A stretch of 64,000 nucleotides of DNA from Vitellaria paradoxa (taxonomy: Eukaryota; Streptophyta; Magnoliopsida; Ericales; Sapotaceae), in assembly GCA_019916065.1 (NCBI GenBank), contig CM034237.1:21101752-21165751 (forward strand). Direction: 5' to 3'. Positions 23,440 to 35,661 of the stretch are shown piece after piece; the stretch's first letter is position 1, and the number at the start of each line of letters is the position of its first letter. A program made the position numbers and the translations under genes. The notes beneath the pieces are model-generated. The model ran no database searches and was not told where the DNA came from. It saw nothing but the letters and a program-made list of their open reading frames with translations.

Positions 23440-23711
23440 AATTTTAGTGACGGTTTTTTAACCTTTAGTGACCGCTTTTGGCGATTGTTAAAAGTCTTAT
23501 CTAATTTTCAATAATCCACTTTTTGTGATCACTTTTAGCTATCGCTAAAATTAATGATCGCTGCATAGCGGTCACGAAAAGTCTTTGGCGACCCAAACAA
23601 CGGCAACCGTAAAAAATGGTCACTAAGCAGTCACTGAAGACATTTGGCAACGACTTGTCAACTTTTGGCGATGACTTTTGGCAGTCACCAAAAGTCTTAA
23701 TTCTAGTAGTG
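23440..23711 (-). mobile_element. Terminus of a CACTA (En/Spm-type) transposon
   Basis: The segment ends TTCTAGTAGTG, on the minus strand CACTACTAGAATTAAG, the classic CACTA terminal inverted repeat. Inside it lie subterminal repeats of the GTGACCGCTTTTGGCGA / CAGTCACCAAAAG kind in both orientations. The opposite end was not found, so length is unknown; it may be truncated. Confidence 0.7.
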
Positions 23712-23914
23712 CTTGTATCATGGGACAACCAATTAAGTAGCAGTACCTAAAACTAATTTGTTTTATATTAATGTTATATAGTGTTTTCATAGACAATTAA
23801 ATTGTAAAAGAAGATACATAAATAGATAATTTTAATTTCTTATTTAAAATTGTGTATAAGATCGTTATTTGCGCTGAGATATTTCACTTAATAGCATACT
23901 AGGACCTAATTGCA

Positions 23915-24390
23915 TATATATTATTATTATTATTAGGGTTCCGAGTGCACCTGATATTAGTGCTTTTTCCTTTACAGCTTGTAATGCAAGTAGTGAATTT
24001 GAGTCGCATGCATAAATATGGGAATTTATATTTTATTAATATTTCTTTACTTACATTTGAATTTTATAAAATTGTTTAAGCGGAATGTTATAAGTCTCTA
24101 TTTGTGAGATGAATATTAATTACTCATGTTTGATTTATGAGCAGTTAGTTATTTGGGCCTAATTTTGGAGGCTTGTAGTTTTGTTTTGGATTTTTATTGC
24201 TTAGTTGGTTTTAACTCAAGCATTTATTTAAAGATAAAGTTTGAATTTATTTATTTCACTATTTTAGTTATTTTATTACTTCATAGCGTGTGTGTATGGC
24301 TCTCATGTGGGGACATAAAAGTGATTAAATGGTTTAATACGTGTCATTTTGTTTACTTACTCGGGTCGTGAGATCCGGGGTGTAACGACA
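23915..24390 (+). mobile_element. Truncated or solo LTR of the Gypsy-2 family
   Basis: This is homologous, inverted, to the outer ~465 bp of the Gypsy-2 LTR at 60216-60680. Shared blocks include GGTTCCGAGT(G/A)CAC, ATATTAGTGCT, TTACAGCTTGT(A/G)ATGCA, GTGAATTTGAGTC and the terminal CTCGGGT(C/T)GTGA(G/A)A(T/C)CCGGGG. It ends at about 24388-24390 exactly where the outer Copia remnant begins. Only the 3' part of an LTR in plus orientation is present. Confidence 0.7.
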
Positions 24391-25342
24391 TCGATAGCCT
24401 TTGTGCGTATCACTGTAACCCATGAACACACAAGGTAAAGATTTGCTATCAAACTTACTCTATTTATTGTTCAACAAATAAGGGTAGTAGCATGACCCAA
24501 AAATGCGCGAGGAGGTGTAGTCAGGGTATTGTCCATGTAGAAGATGAAAAGTAAAGTCCCATTGAAGTGTTGCAGTAGGAATGTGATTAAGAAGAAATAT
24601 TGCTACGGTAAAAACTTCTACCTAAAAACATTTGGGTACATTAGTATGAAACAAAATTTTGCGCAGGAGTGTAAGAGTAAGAAAGATAATAAATAATATC
24701 AGATATCGATTAGTGTAAATGCTTGTTGAAACGTTGATTAACAAATTCACCACCTCCATCGGTTTGAATGATTTTGATAAAATCATTAAATTGTTGTTTG
24801 AAATATTTTTCAAACAAAAAAAATTAATCAAAAAAGTTAGATTTGTGATTTGTATTTTAATGGAATGAACCAAACAGACTTGGTAAAATCATCAACAATA
24901 GCTGCATTAAAACGAAACCGATGCAAGGATGTAACAAGAGCTGGTCCTCAAAGATCAATGTGAATCTTTTGGAAGGGAATATGAGTTTTACAACTAGACG
25001 AAACAAAAGGTAACTCAAAGAGCTTCCCTCACTCACAACTTTCACACAAAGAAGTTACTTTATTGCAAATAACCTTAATTAATTGTGACTGGCGAAGATG
25101 TGCAACCACAATAGCCTAAGGATGTCCAAGACGTTGATGCCATTTTTCTTCTGAGGTAGTCCAAAATCTTGTAGAGAAATAGAGCCACTAGAGAAGCACA
25201 AACTATATACAAGTTACCCCATTTTGTTCCTTTCGTTAGTATCTGTTGGGTTTGCTGCTCCTTAATCACGAAATCATAGTTAGAAAATTCACAATTTACA
25301 GGGTAGTTAGAAGTAAGCTGGCCTAAAAACAAAGACTCTTTT
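24391..25342 (-). mobile_element. Outer Copia remnant, segment 3: GAG-pre-integrase and integrase
   Basis: The minus strand reads LFLGQLTSNYPVNCEF, then GTKWGNLYIVCAS. In other frames follow a CNKVTSLCESCEWGK-like integrase zinc motif, PFQKIHIDLWGPA and DDFTKSVWF, reaching a GYSDTHKGYRC-like stretch near 24400. This is protease-to-integrase sequence of a Copia element with many frameshifts. Reverse transcriptase and RNase H are absent, so the element is truncated at the LTR fragment on its left. It continues across two nested elements at 31893-32075 and 36784-37705. Confidence 0.75.
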
Positions 25343-25676
25343 TGATGCGGAACAATAATTGAAAGTAAAGAAAGAAGAAATTGAAAGCAAGAGAAAGAAG
25401 AAAATAGAGAAGAGAAGAAGAAGAATTAGAAGAATGAGAGGGAAAACCAGCCACCAATATTATTCAATAATCTCCAAAGTCTCCCAAAACCCTAACAATC
25501 CAATCCTATAAATAGGCTAAAATTTCTAAAGATAGCTAAAAATAATATCAAATCAAGAGTACAAGGAAATTAAAAATTCTACTCTCAACAAACTTCCTAA
25601 AATAAAGTAAAAATAAAAAATAGAAATAATAATAATAATAATAAAAGAAATAAAAATCTAGATGATGTCCTCATCA
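25343..25676 (-). repeat. 3' LTR of Gypsy-1
   Basis: A 334-bp direct repeat of 31550-31892. It contains purine-rich AAGAAGAAATTGAAAGC and an (AAT)n run. Identity is roughly 97 percent by eye, differing mostly in the AAT repeat. Confidence 0.92.
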
Positions 25677-25934
25677 ACTCTCGTAGGCTAATAAGAACTC
25701 AGCTCTATCGAGTGGAAACTGAACCAAGGCCTCTGTCAGTCAATCACCTAGCCACAAGCTAAGGTACTATGCTACCTTCTTCCAACGCTTGTAGACGCGG
25801 GTAGGAGGTAATATAACCCTGGTATGGTTCGCTGCTGGAGAAGAAAAATCCTGCTGACTACGATAAAACTCCAAAGAATCAAGATCAATGTGCTGCAAAA
25901 TGTCACTAGATATCCAAGTACAATCAAAATCGGG

Positions 25935-27435
25935 TCAGCCTACCCAACGAACCAGATAGCGCTGAATCGGTCCTTCCTTGGTAAAAACAATCTGGTCACG
26001 TATAATAGCATCAATTTTATCTGTGTGTGTGAAATTAACAGGTGTTGATGTAGGTAAGAAAATAGGCTCAGGGACAGAATCAAGCTCATAATTGGTTTCA
26101 TGGTTAGGTTTAATATAGTCATGGTTGGGTTCAACTGGAAAGGGCACAGGCTCAGGGTTAAGCTTATTTGGAGAAGAAGCAAAATGATCAACTGGGATAA
26201 TAGCTTGGCCTTTATAAGCAACTAGGTCCTCAACATTAAATGTAGAGCTAAAACCAAATTCTGGTGGAATATCAATAACATAAGCATTTAGATCCAACCG
26301 TTTTAAAATTTTGAAAGGACCAACACTACGAGGATGCAATTTGGAACTGGGCCCAGATAGATGCCGTTCCGAGTGAATTCGAACCATAACAAAATCCCAA
26401 CATTAAATTCAATATGTCTTTTATGTGCGTCAGCTCAAAGTTTGCAAGATGCATTACTCGCTTCAAGTTGTTTGTTAATCTCAATTTGCAAGTCATGTAA
26501 ATGTTGTGCAAAAGACTCAACAGTCATAGACACAGGAGAATGCATAGACATGGGAATCAGGTCTAATGGTTTCCTAGGTTTGTAGCCGTGCACAACCTCA
26601 AATGGACTCATACCTGAGGACCTATCGACAAAACTATTATAAGCCAGTTGGGCCACAGGGAGGATTAGATCCCAGTTCTTAGGGTTTTCTTTGACCAAAC
26701 ATCTCAAAAGGTTTCCTAAACTACGAGTGACTACCTCAGTTTGGCCATCTCTCTGAGGATGGTAAGCAGTAGAAAAGATTAATTTAGTACCAACCAAGTG
26801 CCACAAGGTCCTCCAAAAATGACCAGTGAAGCGCACGTCCCTGTCAGACACAATAGTTTTAGAAAGGCCATACAACTTGACAATCTCATCAAAGTACAAC
26901 CGCGCAACCCTAGAAGCATCAGAGGTTTTACTACAAGGAATGAGGTAGGCCATTTTGGAAAAATGATCCACAACAACAAAAATGGAGCCGTGCTTTTTAG
27001 GAGTGCAAGGAAGACCAAGTACAAAGTCCATGCTCACATCTTGCCATAGACAACTGGGGATAGAAGGAGTGTATAGAGACCAATGTTTTTCTTCTTCTGT
27101 TTGGCTAACTGACAAGTGCGACACTAACTAATGATTCTAGGCACGTCTCTTTTCAAACTAGGCCAATAAAATTAACGCTCAAATTCCTCTATAGTCTTAT
27201 TACGCCCAAAATGGCCAACGAGACCACCTGCATGAGTCTCCCAAACTATGAAATCACAGATGGACGTCCTTGGGATGCATAATTTATTAGCTTTAAAAAG
27301 GAAACCATCCTGACGGTGAAAGTCACTAGAAGGGTCAAATCGGCCCTTAAGCACTGGCACATAAATATCTTTAAATTCAGGGCATGACATGTAATCTTCT
27401 TTAAGCCTTTCAAATCCTATGACTTTAATGCTCAT
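25935..27435 (-). pseudogene. Gypsy-1 integrase and chromodomain (defective)
   Basis: Minus strand, right to left. An H2C2-type zinc region (27435-27172: CIPRTSICDFIVWETHAGGL, then GHFGRNKT) is followed by the integrase core (27124-26435) with catalytic D in SMDFVLGLP, D in VSDRDVRF and E in DGQTEVV. Then comes the GKY-like C-terminal part (LHPRSVGPFKILKRL, 26387 on) and a chromodomain-like end (DAIIRDQIVFTKEG, YLVRWVG) to 25935. Stops and frame changes separate the segments, and the chromodomain is cut by a stop after VRWVG, past which its continuation is still legible. Confidence 0.88.
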
Positions 27436-27710
27436 GGCAGTTAATAACGAAATGTGTCCAGTTAAAGCATCAGTGGCTAGGTTCTCAATTCCTTTCCTAT
27501 GTTTTAAAACAAAAGAATAGGCTTGTAAATACTCACTCCAATGATCATGCCTATAATTAAGCTTTTTTTGAGAGTTAAGATACTATAAGGCTTCATGATC
27601 AGAGTAGAGTACGAACTCCCGAGGGAGTAGGTAATGTCGCCAATGTTATAAATCTTGTACTACCGCATATAGCTCCTTGTCATAGGTAGAGTATCTTCGC
27701 TTGGCCTCAC

Positions 27711-28652
27711 TTAGCTTCTCACTAAAATAGGTAACAGGATGATGCTCTTGGCTAAGAACACCACACCTGAAGCATCACACTCTACCTCAAACACTTTAGA
27801 AAAATCTGGAAGACGCATCACAGGAGCCTCCGTCATTTTCTTCTTTATAGCCCTGAATGCCTTACCAGCTTCTTCCGTCCATTTACAATCACCTCCTTTC
27901 ATACATTCCGTTAAATGAGCCATGATCGTGCTAAAACCCTTGATGAAACGGTGATAGAAAGAGGCTATCCCATGAAAACTTCAAACATCATGAATGGATG
28001 TAGGTTCAACCTAATCTACAATAGCCTGAATTTTCTAAGGGTCAGTAGAAACTCCAACAGATGAGACAATGAAACCTAAGAAAGAAACTTTATCGACAAA
28101 GAATGAGTATTTCTTCAGATTAGCGTATAATTTTTCCTTTCTAAGAACAGAACAAACCTGAGATAGGTGATCCATATATTCCTCTTTAGACATACTGTAT
28201 ACAAGGATGTCATCAAAATAGACCACTAAGAATCGTCCCAAAAAAGACCGAAGTGCCTGGGTCATGACTCTCATAAAAGTACTAGGGGCATTAGAAAGCC
28301 CGAAAGGCATTACCAACCACTCATAAAGACCATCCTTTGTCTTGAAGGCTGTATTCCACTCATCTCCTGGCCTAATCCTAATTTGGTGATAACCACTCTT
28401 AAAATCTATCTTAAAACAAATTGTGGCACCTGCCATCATGTCTAGCATGTCATCTAACCTAGGAATGGGGAACTGGTATTTCACAATGATCTTATTTATG
28501 GCTCTACTATCGACACACATTCTCCAAGAGCCATCTTTCTTTGGCGTTAAGAGAGCTGGGACAGCACAGGGGCTCAGGCTTTCACTGACAAACCCTTTAT
28601 GAAGGAGTTCACCTACTTGTCGCTGTAGTTTAGCATACTCATAAGGGTTCAT
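27711..28652 (-). pseudogene. Gypsy-1 reverse transcriptase and RNase H start (defective)
   Basis: The minus-strand frame 28652-28035 is a Gypsy reverse transcriptase: [63 protein letters not shown], and the catalytic YFDDILVYS. The connection/RNase H region (27923-27711) reads [19 protein letters not shown] and [10 protein letters not shown] stop after VSTDP and others further on disable it. Confidence 0.92.
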
Positions 28653-28760
28653 CCTATAATGGGGTAAGTTCAGAATGGATGATCCTGGAACAAAGTCTAT
28701 GGCATACTAGATGTCACGTAGAAGAGGCAAGTGATCAGGTAAATCCTCAGGGAAAATATC

Positions 28761-29594
28761 TTAAAAATTTTGAAGTACCCGATGGGCTTCTTCAAGAACT
28801 AAAGGCTGAGAATCTGAATAAACTTCTATAATGACGACTACAAACACAACAGACTCTATAACAACCTCACCCTCAAATTCTTTTGGGCTAATGATATGCA
28901 ACCCTTTTGTCTCCACAACTTTCTTCTCCCTGTGGGGATCAACAGGCTTTGGAGGCAGAGGGTTAAGGTGAAATTTCTTTCCTTTAAATACAAAAGAACA
29001 TGAGTTTGTGCGACTGCGAATGGTTACATCCATATCAAACAACTAAGGTCGTCCCAGAATTATGTGACCAACGTCCATAGGGATCACGTCACACCAGATA
29101 TGGTCCTTATACTCAAGAAACTGAATAGGCACCAAGCAGCATTTTTTTACTGCTATAGATGAGGTATCAACCCAAGAAACATTATAGGGATTAGGGTGAG
29201 GGATGGGTTTCAGCCCCAAGTAGGAGACGGTACTCGCAGAAACAACATTGATGCAACTCTCACTATCGATGATGACTTTACAAGGTTTACCATGGATCTT
29301 GATAAAGGTATGAAAAATAGAATGATGACGCCAATCATCAGCCTCCTTAGGCTGTGTTAGAGTACAATGTACTACACCTAATCGTGGGGTATCAAGGCTG
29401 CCATATGAAAGATCAACATGGGTGGGAAGGGTGGAACTTCTAATGCAAGCTAGGACAGTATCACCACAGTCGTCCTCTAAATCACCAAAGTCCTCAAGAT
29501 TAGGTTCATACACTTGTTCTTCCAAGTGGTCGTCATCAATGTGTCCTGAATGTTCTCCAATAACTAAGGCTTTCTTTGGATAGTTAGCGGACAC
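28761..29594 (-). pseudogene. Gypsy-1 aspartic protease region (defective)
   Basis: 29594-29043 contains HGKPCKVIIDSESCINVVS. The retropepsin active-site DSG is DSE here, which should abolish activity. It continues to GHIILGRP, then a TAG where tryptophan (GRPW) is expected, and on into 29042-28761. Upstream at about 29600-29640 is the Gag zinc-knuckle region. Confidence 0.8.
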
Positions 29595-29649
29595 ATGACC
29601 GAATGCCCTACAATTGAAACATTACACACGGGATGAGTTCCTTGGGGCA

Positions 29650-30650
29650 TTAGTCATTGTACCTTTTCCTTTGTTCTCATTCAATGGTTGAGTACCAGGT
29701 GGAGGGGGGCCTAGGACTGACTTAGAGTTTGAAGGGGAAACTTGGTGTGAGGAAGAATTACTATTGAAACTTGGTGCACTGGAACCCTTGGTAACCAACT
29801 CATAATCCTAAACTAAGGTGTAAGCATGATCGAGAGTGGTCACACCTCTAAGAACAAGTTCTCTCTTGAGGTCGTCATGGAGGCCTTGTCTAAACTTACT
29901 CAAGGTCATGGACACATCCTTTATGATATTGCACCGCATTCTAAATTCATCAAACTGAGTCACATACTCAGTTACGGACCTATTTCCTTGCTTATGATTA
30001 TTCTACTGATCTAGTAAATTAATCTTATATGATCTAGGTAGGTATTTCTCTTGGAGGCGACGTTTCATTTCATCCCAAGTTCGAACAGGGGGCCCGTGGC
30101 GCCTAGCCAAGAGATCTTCAACACTTTCCCAAAATAACTGAGCATTACCCAACAACCTCATACTCGTAAATTCCACTTTTCTTTCCTCTGTGAACCTATA
30201 CCAGTTAAAATATCGATCCATATCTCTAATTCACTGGCTAAAAATGACAAGATCTAGACGACCATCAAAAGTAGGGACGTCTAATTTAATATTTTTAAGA
30301 GACGTTCCTCTTGATGAAAATAGACCTCATCTTGAGGACCAAAATTTCCACGATCTCTCTCACAATTCCAAGGAACAAGATTATACCTAGGAGGTACTCT
30401 ATCTTCTGTTCTACCATGGTGATTCAAATTGTCGGGCACATCTGAAAGGTCATCATCCGACAGATGGTGGCACTGTTCCAGGGTTGTTACTCGATTAAGT
30501 AATTCCTGGGTAGCCTAATGACTAGCATTCATTTCAGCATGAAGTACTATTATTTGAGTTTGTAGCCCCTCAAGGATTTGAACTATTCGATCATTACCTT
30601 CGGGAGTACCCATCTTACGAGTAGGTGAGCCATGGGTGAAAATACGACCA
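29650..30650 (-). pseudogene. Gypsy-1 gag (fragmented)
   Basis: The retrotransposon Gag core is readable in pieces: MDRYFNWYRFTEERKVEFTS and KLRLLGNAQLFW-like sequence with WDEMKRRLQEKYLPRSY (30221-30003), preceded further right by more degraded sequence. Several stops. Long plus-strand frames here (29826-30014, 30190-30390) are shadows. Confidence 0.75.
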
Positions 30651-31549
30651 CTATGCAATTGCATGCAACACTAGCTCAACTAACAACTATTGAGATCAAT
30701 GAACAACTCATTTACTGCAAGTGAATGATTACAAAATTTTACGCCAAATGTGATTTTAATTTTTTTAATTTTTTTTCCTTTTTTATTTTTGGGAATTGTT
30801 GAAATCCAAATTCAATGTAATGCAACTAGTAGACTAATTTATCTTTCAAAAGTTTTAAAAAACGGAGGTCTAAACACTAGTTATTAAATTCTATGAATTA
30901 GTCAAGCTCACAATTAAAATTAAGGGCCAAGAAACTTCTTTTTTTATGGCCAATTAATCCAATAAGAAAGGTAGCAAAAATAATGTTAGAATGCCATGGA
31001 TGTAAAGAACAAATAATATGAAGGTGGTCTAGGTAAAGTGGATCGAACACTAATAAAATTTGGTTCAATGTGATATTATAAGTTATAGGTTGAGTAGCAA
31101 ATAAAGGATGTTAAGGTATCACACGGATAAAATAATACTATTAAAGTGCGTAGGTTGTAATACCAACGGAGAGGTAAGGAACAAGTGCACCTGATTTGAT
31201 GTAAAGTGGCCCAAAAATATCCCGAGTGTCCTAGAAAATGTTCTGGAGTGTCCTAGAGCTTCACCAGAGTGTCGTCGGAGCTTCACCGGCTAATCGCCAG
31301 AGCCTCGTCAAAAAATTATGGGGTCACCAGAGAGGTCGCCGGAGGGAGGTGATTCCAGTGGTGTAAGTCGCCGGAGCTGGGTGTAGTCGGAAATACACAA
31401 AAGTGTATACGAAAGTCTTGAGGGCGAGGACGCGTACACGTATGGCAGCAGCAGCAGCTGCGGTTGCGGCTAGGGTTTTTTTGTCACAGCTGAAAACAGG
31501 GGTTTGATATTTTTTTTTTTTGCACCAGGGATTGGCTCTGATACCAAGT

Positions 31550-31892
31550 TGATGCGGAACGACAATTGAAAGTAAAGAAAGAAGAAATTGAAAGCAAGAG
31601 CAAGAAGAAAATAGAGAAGAGAAGAAGAAGAATTAGAAGAAAGAGAGGGAAAACCAGCCACCAATATTATTCAATAATCTCCAAAGTCTCCCAAAACCCT
31701 AACAATCCAATCCTATAAATAGGCTAAAATTTCTAAAGATAGCTAAAAATAATATCAAATCAAGAGTACAAGGAAATTAAAAATTTTACTCTCAACAAAC
31801 TTCCTAAAATAAAATAAAAATAAAAAATAGAAATAATAATAAATAAAATAATAATAATAAAAAAAATAAAAATCTAGATGATGTCCTCATCA
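31550..31892 (-). repeat. 5' LTR of Gypsy-1
   Basis: A 343-bp direct repeat of 25343-25676, preceded on plus by the primer-binding site GGCTCTGATACCAAG. Confidence 0.92.
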
Positions 31893-32075
31893 CTGTTCTA
31901 ACTCAGGAATTGGAAGAACATCACATAAAATAATTTTTGAAGTACCGGAACCAATTGTTGCATCACTAACATGTGTAATATTTAAGAAATCTCCATTACC
32001 AAGCATAACATGATCAACACCTTTATAAGGACAAAGATTATATAAGTTATCTTCAATAGAAGTTATACATGTAGA
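31893..32075 (-). mobile_element. Outer Copia remnant, segment 2: protease downstream region
   Basis: Minus strand: ITSIEDNLYNLCPYKGVDHV, MLGNGDFLNITHV and VLPIPELE, the region after the Copia protease active site. It joins 24391-25342 across Gypsy-1 and 36784-37705 across Copia-2. Confidence 0.75.
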
Positions 32076-32439
32076 TGTTGGGAATTAGTCCTTCCTAACC
32101 AGGATCGATGAGAAATGAAAATAACAAAACAAAGAATATTGAATCAAAATAACAATCACACATAGAAACACAAGGATTTACGTGGTTCACCCCAAAATAG
32201 GGCTACGTCCACGACTGCTACAGTGTTTCACTATGATCTAAAAATTACAACTCTCTTTCTCTCTATTGTACCATGGGATAAGCGCCCCCTTATCTATTTA
32301 TAAGTATAGAATTAGGGTTATACGGAAACATAAGAAAATTACGAAAGTACACCCCACACTTGGGGGAGGACCCCCCAAACCCCCCCGTTGGACCCAGGGT
32401 TTAAGTGAACAGTACTTATCAGGGTCCACTGACCCAACA
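32076..32439 (-). repeat. 3' LTR of Copia-2
   Basis: A 364-bp direct repeat of 36432-36783. It carries an extra ~11 bp near the GGGCTACGTCCACGACTGC region that the other LTR lacks, plus scattered substitutions. Confidence 0.92.
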
Positions 32440-32524
32440 ATCTCCCACTTGAAACCTGATAACACAAGCTCTCCATCATCTTCATTACATAAAGAAAACA
32501 CCGTAACAGCTTGATCTTCCTTCA

Positions 32525-35500
32525 TCACTCTTGAAGTCCAACTGAAGTTGCACACAACTTCAGTTTGTCAATGGTGACTGTTTTGGTCAACATATCTGCT
32601 AGATTCTTACTGCCATGAATCTTCTCAAGAGACAAGACTCCATCATCTACAAGTGAACGAATGAAATGGTATCTTAGCTGAATGTGTTTTGTCCTAGAAT
32701 GAAAAGCTGGATTCTTTGCAAGATGAATAGCACTCTGACTATCACTATGCAAAATATTCCTTTCTTGCGCCTTACCCAACTCTACTTGAAAGTTTTGTAA
32801 CCAAATCATCTCCTTTCCAGCTTCAGTAATAGCAACATACTCAGCCTCTGTTGTAGAAAGGGCCACAATCTTTTGTAATTGTGAAATCCAACTCACTGTT
32901 GTACCACCCAATGTGTAAATATAGCCAATAGCACTCTTTCTGTTATCCAAATCACCAGCCAAGTCTGCATCAACGTAACCATGTAACCTGATGCCAGTTC
33001 GTCTAAACCAAAGTGCCATGTCTGTAGTACCACTCAAGTATCTAAGTATCCACTTTACTGCCTCCCAATGCTCTTGCCTGGATTACTCATGTATCTGCTA
33101 ACCACTCCCACTGCATGTGCAATGTTTGGTCTGGTATAAACCATAGCATACATTATGCTACCGATAGCTGAAGCATATGGAACACGTTCCATGTAAGCCT
33201 GCTCTTCTTCGGTATTTGGAGACTGCTCTTTAGTAAGTCTGAAGTGGCTAGCCAATGGGTTGCTCACTGGTTTTGCACCATCCATGCTAAACCTCTTAAT
33301 AACTTTCTTGACATACTCAGCCTGTGACAACTTCAAAATACCATTTGCCTTGTCCCTGTAAATTCTCATACCAAGGATTTTGTTTGCAACTCCAAGGTCC
33401 TTCATCTCAAATTGGTTGGACAAAAGTTTCTTCAATCTTTTTATCTCTTCAATGCTAGATCCTGCGATAAGCATATCATCAACATATAAGAGTAAAATAA
33501 TATAACTTTTGTCAAACTTCTTGAAATAACAGCAATGATCTGCTTGGCATCTTGTAAAACCGTTGCTGCACATAAACCCATCAAATTTCTTATACCACTG
33601 ACTAGGAGCCTGTTTCAAACCATACAAACTTTTTCGAAGTTTGCATACAAGCTCCTCTTTCCCTCGTGTCAAGAAACCTTGTGGTTGCTTCATGTAAATT
33701 TTCTCCTCCAAATCACCATGGAGAAAAGCCGTCTTCATATCCATTTGCTCAAGGTGCAGGTCTTCAACAGCCACAATTCCCAACACCAATCTGATAGTGG
33801 TCAACTTTACAACTAGAGAGAAAATTTCAGTGTAGTCAACTCCTTCCTTTTGGTGAAATCCCTTTGCAACCAATCTGGCCTTGTAGCGTTTACTCCCATC
33901 ATGTTCATGTTTAAGCCTGTAAACCCACTTGTTGTGCAAAGCTTTCTTACCCACTAGTAGTTCAGTCAACTCCCATGTCTGATTTGCTTTGAGTGAATTC
34001 ATTTCATCTTGCATCGCTGACTCCCACTTAATTGAATCATCAACCTGCAAAGCCTCATCATAATTTTTAGGTTCACCCCTATCAGATAGCAACAAATAAT
34101 GTAAAGATGGAGACCAGCGCTGTGTAGGTTTTGACAGTCTTTCTGATCATCTCAAAACAGGAGTAGGAGTATGTTGCTCAGTTTGTGGAATAATATTTTT
34201 AGGATTATTCTAAATCCCACTATTCAAAACATCCTCACTAATCCCCTCTAACTCAACATGCTCATCACAAGTAACAGATTCAGATTCAGATGTAGACTTT
34301 TCCCTATCTTTATACATTACTTTTTCATTAAATATGACATCTCTACTTCTGATTATTTTTCGATTTTTATCATCCCAAAACCGATAACCAAATTGATCAA
34401 TGCCATACCCAACAAAAGTACATTTAACAGATTTCGGATCAAGTTTACTTCTATCAGCAGAGTCAATATGCACATATGAGACACAGCCAAAAACTTTCAA
34501 AAAGAAAGATTTACCTCTTCACCACTCCAAACTTCTTCTGGTAATTCTCCATCCAATGGAACAGATGGACCACGGTTGATCAGATATGCTGCAGTGTTAA
34601 CTGCATCTACCCAAAATTGCTTTGGTAATCTGGCATGTATTCTCATACTTCTAGCACGTTCATTCAGAGTTCTATTCATGCGTTCAGCAACGCCATTCTG
34701 TTGAGGTGTCTTTTTAACAGTCTTCTCCATTCTAATTCCACTTTCCGCACAATATTTCTTGAACTCATTTTCTTCATATTCCCCTCCATTGTCTGATCTC
34801 AAACACTTAATTTTCAGACCTGTTTCAGTCTCCACCAAGGCTTTCCACCTTTTAAAGATAGCAAAAGTTTCATACTTATGTTTTAGAAAATAAACCCATA
34901 CCTTTCTCGTTGAGTCATCAATAAAGGTAACATAGTATGATGATCCTCCAAGAGATGAAACTGGTGCAAGTCCCCACACATTTGTATGAACCAACTCCAA
35001 CTTTTCTGACTTCGGTTTCCTGCCATCCTTTGAAAAACTGACCCTCTTTTGTTTTCTGAAGATGCAATCTTCACAAAAGTCAATGTCCACTGATTTCAAA
35101 TCTGACAGTTTCCCCTTGTCTGCAAGTACCTTCATTCCTTTTTGACTCATATGCCCAAGCCTTTGGTGCCATAGATTTGAGTCTTCCTTCTTACCAGCAA
35201 TTGCTACTACATTCCTATTGTTCGTAGTCATGTAAAGAGTGCCTTCTTTTTGACCACGAGCGACAACCAAAGCTCCTTTGGTAATTTTCCACAAACCACC
35301 CGTGAAGGTTACAACATAACCTTCATCATCAAGTTGTCCAACAGAGATTAAATTTCGTTTCAAACCAGGCACATGTCTGACATTCTGTATCTTCCAAATT
35401 GATCCATTTGGCAACCTGATTGTTACATCCCCTTTACCCACAATCTTCAAAGGTTCATCTTCAACCAGATAAACTTTTCCGAAATCACCACCAATGTAAT

Positions 35501-35660
35501 TGTCCATGATTTCCCTCTGTGAAGTAGAGTGGAATGATGCTCCAGAATCTAAAATCCAAGATTCAAGCGGACTGCCAATGCTTAAGATCAAAGCATCAAG
35601 AATTTCTTCTGTTGCAGCATTAGCAGACTTCTGATTTTGATCACCTTTGTTTTTATTCAC
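32525..35660 (-). pseudogene. Copia-2 pol: protease to RNase H (defective)
   Basis: 35660-34497 holds the protease (WILDSGASFHST, intact DSGA), GAG-pre-integrase (LWHQRLGHMSQKGM) and integrase (GSSYYVTFIDDSTRKVWVYF, RSDNGGEYEENEF, QQNGVAERMNRT). One T lost in a T-run near 34500 shifts the frame into KVFGCVSYVH (34500-34210). Stops at about 34210 and near 34147 precede the reverse transcriptase (34095-33055: TAFLHGDLEEKIYMKQPQGF, catalytic YVDDM). A 1-bp loss near 33072 (GKSIG for GKEHW) shifts the frame into RNase H (33037-32525: DADLAGDLDNRKSAIGY, STTEAEY). Each break is small and identifiable. Confidence 0.93.
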
Positions 35661-35661
35661 T

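Larger units (their letters stand above)
25343..31892 (-). mobile_element. Ty3/gypsy LTR retrotransposon nested in the Copia remnant (Gypsy-1)
   Basis: A 6550-bp element with LTRs 25343-25676 and 31550-31892 (TGATGCGG...CCTCATCA). Flanking pentanucleotides CTTTT (25338-25342) and CTGTT (31893-31897) are a target duplication with one mismatch. The primer-binding site beside the right LTR (GCTCTGATACCAAG) matches initiator tRNA-Met. Order on minus is gag, protease, RT, RNase H, integrase, chromodomain, which defines a Ty3/gypsy chromovirus-like element. Stops break every domain. Inserting it split one reading frame of the older Copia element (LPIPELE on one side, KSLFLGQL on the other). Confidence 0.93.
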
